From positions 1-6,810 of the forward strand of contig CAMWLH010000112.1 of the NCBI GenBank assembly GCA_947175045.1: a stretch of 6,810 nucleotides of DNA, in the 5' to 3' direction. The translations under genes were made by a program, and so were the position numbers. This stretch comes from an uncultured Clostridia bacterium (GTDB lineage: Bacteria > Bacillota > Clostridia > Oscillospirales > Ruminococcaceae). Shown here piece by piece: positions 5,837-6,810 of the stretch. The notes beneath the pieces are model-generated. The model was not told where the DNA came from and ran no database searches. It saw only the letters and a list, made by a program, of their open reading frames with translations. The stretch's first letter is position 1; each line of letters starts with the position of its first letter.

Positions 5837-6763
5837 ATGGACGAGAAATTCCCGGGGGAAATATACCCGCAAAGAGTTCCGAGGAAAAAGGTGTCGCTCG
5901 CAAAGCCGCCGTTGGAGCGCTCGCGGCTCTCTTCAAGCTCCTTTCGCAACACCGAGGGCAGGAAAAAGGTATCTCTTGAGAAAAAGCCCGAGGACGGAAT
6001 TTATATCAATCCCAATCCCGTGCGGGAGATATACTTTCCCGCTTCACCCATGCCCGCGATAAACGCGGCTTCCGCTCCGCCGCTCGCGCCCTGCGTGCCG
6101 CCGCCCGTTACTGCGGCGACGCAGATGCCCTCTATTACCGTTATTCCCGCAAACAACAATATCGCAACGGCGGTAGGCGCGGCTATAACCGACCCGAATC
6201 TCAATGCCGCGCGCGAGGGGAGGGATGTGATAATACGGCAGGGCAGCTTCCGCTGCGCCTATAACGCGGAGCTCGTCTGGCTGCTGGCGACCGCTATACC
6301 CGCGCTTGTCCTTTTCGGAACGTTCGCGGTCTCGGTCAGCAGCGATATCGTGAATCTTTTCGACAATATCTACAACGCTATATGCGCCGGCGGAATAGCT
6401 TTGAGTCTTGTTTTCAGCGCGATATGCTATGGGAAAAACTATCAGTTCAGCGCCGAGCGCGACGCGTTTGTGATAAGCCGACGCAATAAAAAGCGCTACT
6501 ACTATTACGCGGATATCACCGATATAAGGTTTGAGGAGTTTAAGCTCTTCGGGAAAAAGCGGGGATATGTGGTGACTATCGAGACCAAGTACAACGCCGA
6601 CGTTTACCGCTTTATCTTTGGGGGCAACCGCATATTCACCGACGCCACAAACACTCCCTTTTATTACCTCATGCGCAACGCGAGGCTTACCAACGCGCCC
6701 GAAAACAATACGCCCGATCCCGACAGATTCTTGAAAAGGAGCTTTGATCCCGATGAATATTGA
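5837..6763 (+). CDS. Two-TM membrane protein with proline-rich N-terminal extension, divergent paralog C
   Basis: From the ATG at 5837, preceded by GGAAGGGGG (5822-5830) and 16 nt after paralog B, the product has 308 residues. Residues 1 to about 135 form a low-complexity region: RKKVSL occurs twice (16-21 and 42-47), then come Pro/Ala-rich and Asn/Ala-rich stretches. A segment RQGSFRCAYNAEL matches the pre-helix part of the paralogs. Hydrophobic helices lie at about 144-166 and 176-198, followed by the C-terminal domain at about 201-281 with FVISRRNKKRYYYYADITDI, RGYVVTIETKYNADVYRFIF (242-261) and NTPFYYLMRN (272-281). It is more divergent than A and B are from each other. The reading frame is open back to 5750, but that stretch lies inside paralog B and has no good ribosome binding site. 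The N-terminal tail is probably cytoplasmic and disordered. Function unknown. Confidence 0.82.
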   Translation: MDEKFPGEIYPQRVPRKKVSLAKPPLERSRLSSSSFRNTEGRKKVSLEKKPEDGIYINPNPVREIYFPASPMPAINAASAPPLAPCVPPPVTAATQMPSITVIPANNNIATAVGAAITDPNLNAAREGRDVIIRQGSFRCAYNAELVWLLATAIPALVLFGTFAVSVSSDIVNLFDNIYNAICAGGIALSLVFSAICYGKNYQFSAERDAFVISRRNKKRYYYYADITDIRFEEFKLFGKKRGYVVTIETKYNADVYRFIFGGNRIFTDATNTPFYYLMRNARLTNAPENNTPDPDRFLKRSFDPDEY

Positions 6764-6810
6764 AAATAAGATACCCGACTAGGAGGAGATAATCCCCGCC
6801 ACGCGCATCT
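6753..6810 (+). pseudogene. Start of a possible fourth paralog with an in-frame TAG at codon 10 (runs off the window)
   Basis: An ATG at 6753 overlaps the end of paralog C and has AAAGGAG (6735-6741) 11 nt upstream. It reads MNIENKIPD, then TAG (6780-6782), then EEIIPATRI in the same frame to the window edge. The translation across the stop resembles the N-terminus of paralog C (DEKFPGEIYPQRV): K-hydrophobic-P, then E-I-x-P and R-hydrophobic. This hints that the frame is, or was, coding past the TAG. It may be a pseudogene, a base-calling error at one position, or a coincidental nine-codon frame. TAG is used as a normal stop at 2505-2507, so general recoding is unlikely. Confidence 0.4.

Noticed and set aside
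6780..6782. TAG as a reassigned sense codon in this organism
   Set aside because: The small membrane protein ends naturally at a TAG after DPKKKK; readthrough would add unrelated residues, so general reassignment is not supported.

Overview
The window looks like a chromosomal segment of a low-GC-lineage Gram-positive bacterium, most likely a Clostridia member of the Ruminococcaceae/Oscillospiraceae type. The reasons are a Bacillus NdoA-like MazF, a Firmicutes-style Lgt, strong AAGGAGG ribosome binding sites, and a base composition that looks slightly above 50% GC by eye. This placement is inference; no rRNA or other marker gene is present.

Layout. Positions 1-314 hold a noncoding array of near-identical 124/135-bp units built from inverted repeats; it probably extends left of the window. 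It runs straight into the ribosome binding site of a tightly packed operon: lgt (lipoprotein diacylglyceryl transferase with an unusual acidic C-terminal tail), folD (one-carbon folate metabolism) and a 60-residue two-helix membrane protein. A convergent mazF (ndoA-type mRNA interferase) follows on the minus strand, without an adjacent antitoxin. Its terminator overlaps the end of the small membrane protein gene. The mazF 5' region overlaps a plausible plus-strand promoter for dgt, a dGTP triphosphohydrolase of the HD superfamily. dgt has a leader of about 155 nt containing nested inverted repeats, and is closed by a good intrinsic terminator.

From 4712 to the right edge lies the least familiar part: three consecutive paralogous genes of an unrecognised family. 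Each protein has two transmembrane helices followed by a conserved beta-rich domain of about 80 residues, and the third carries a long proline-rich N-terminal extension. A possible fourth member starts at 6753; its first codons resemble those of the third, but it has an in-frame TAG at codon 10.

Functionally, lgt, folD, mazF and dgt are housekeeping genes with no obvious joint pathway. The paralog cluster looks like its own transcription unit after the dgt terminator, and is the best candidate for something undescribed.
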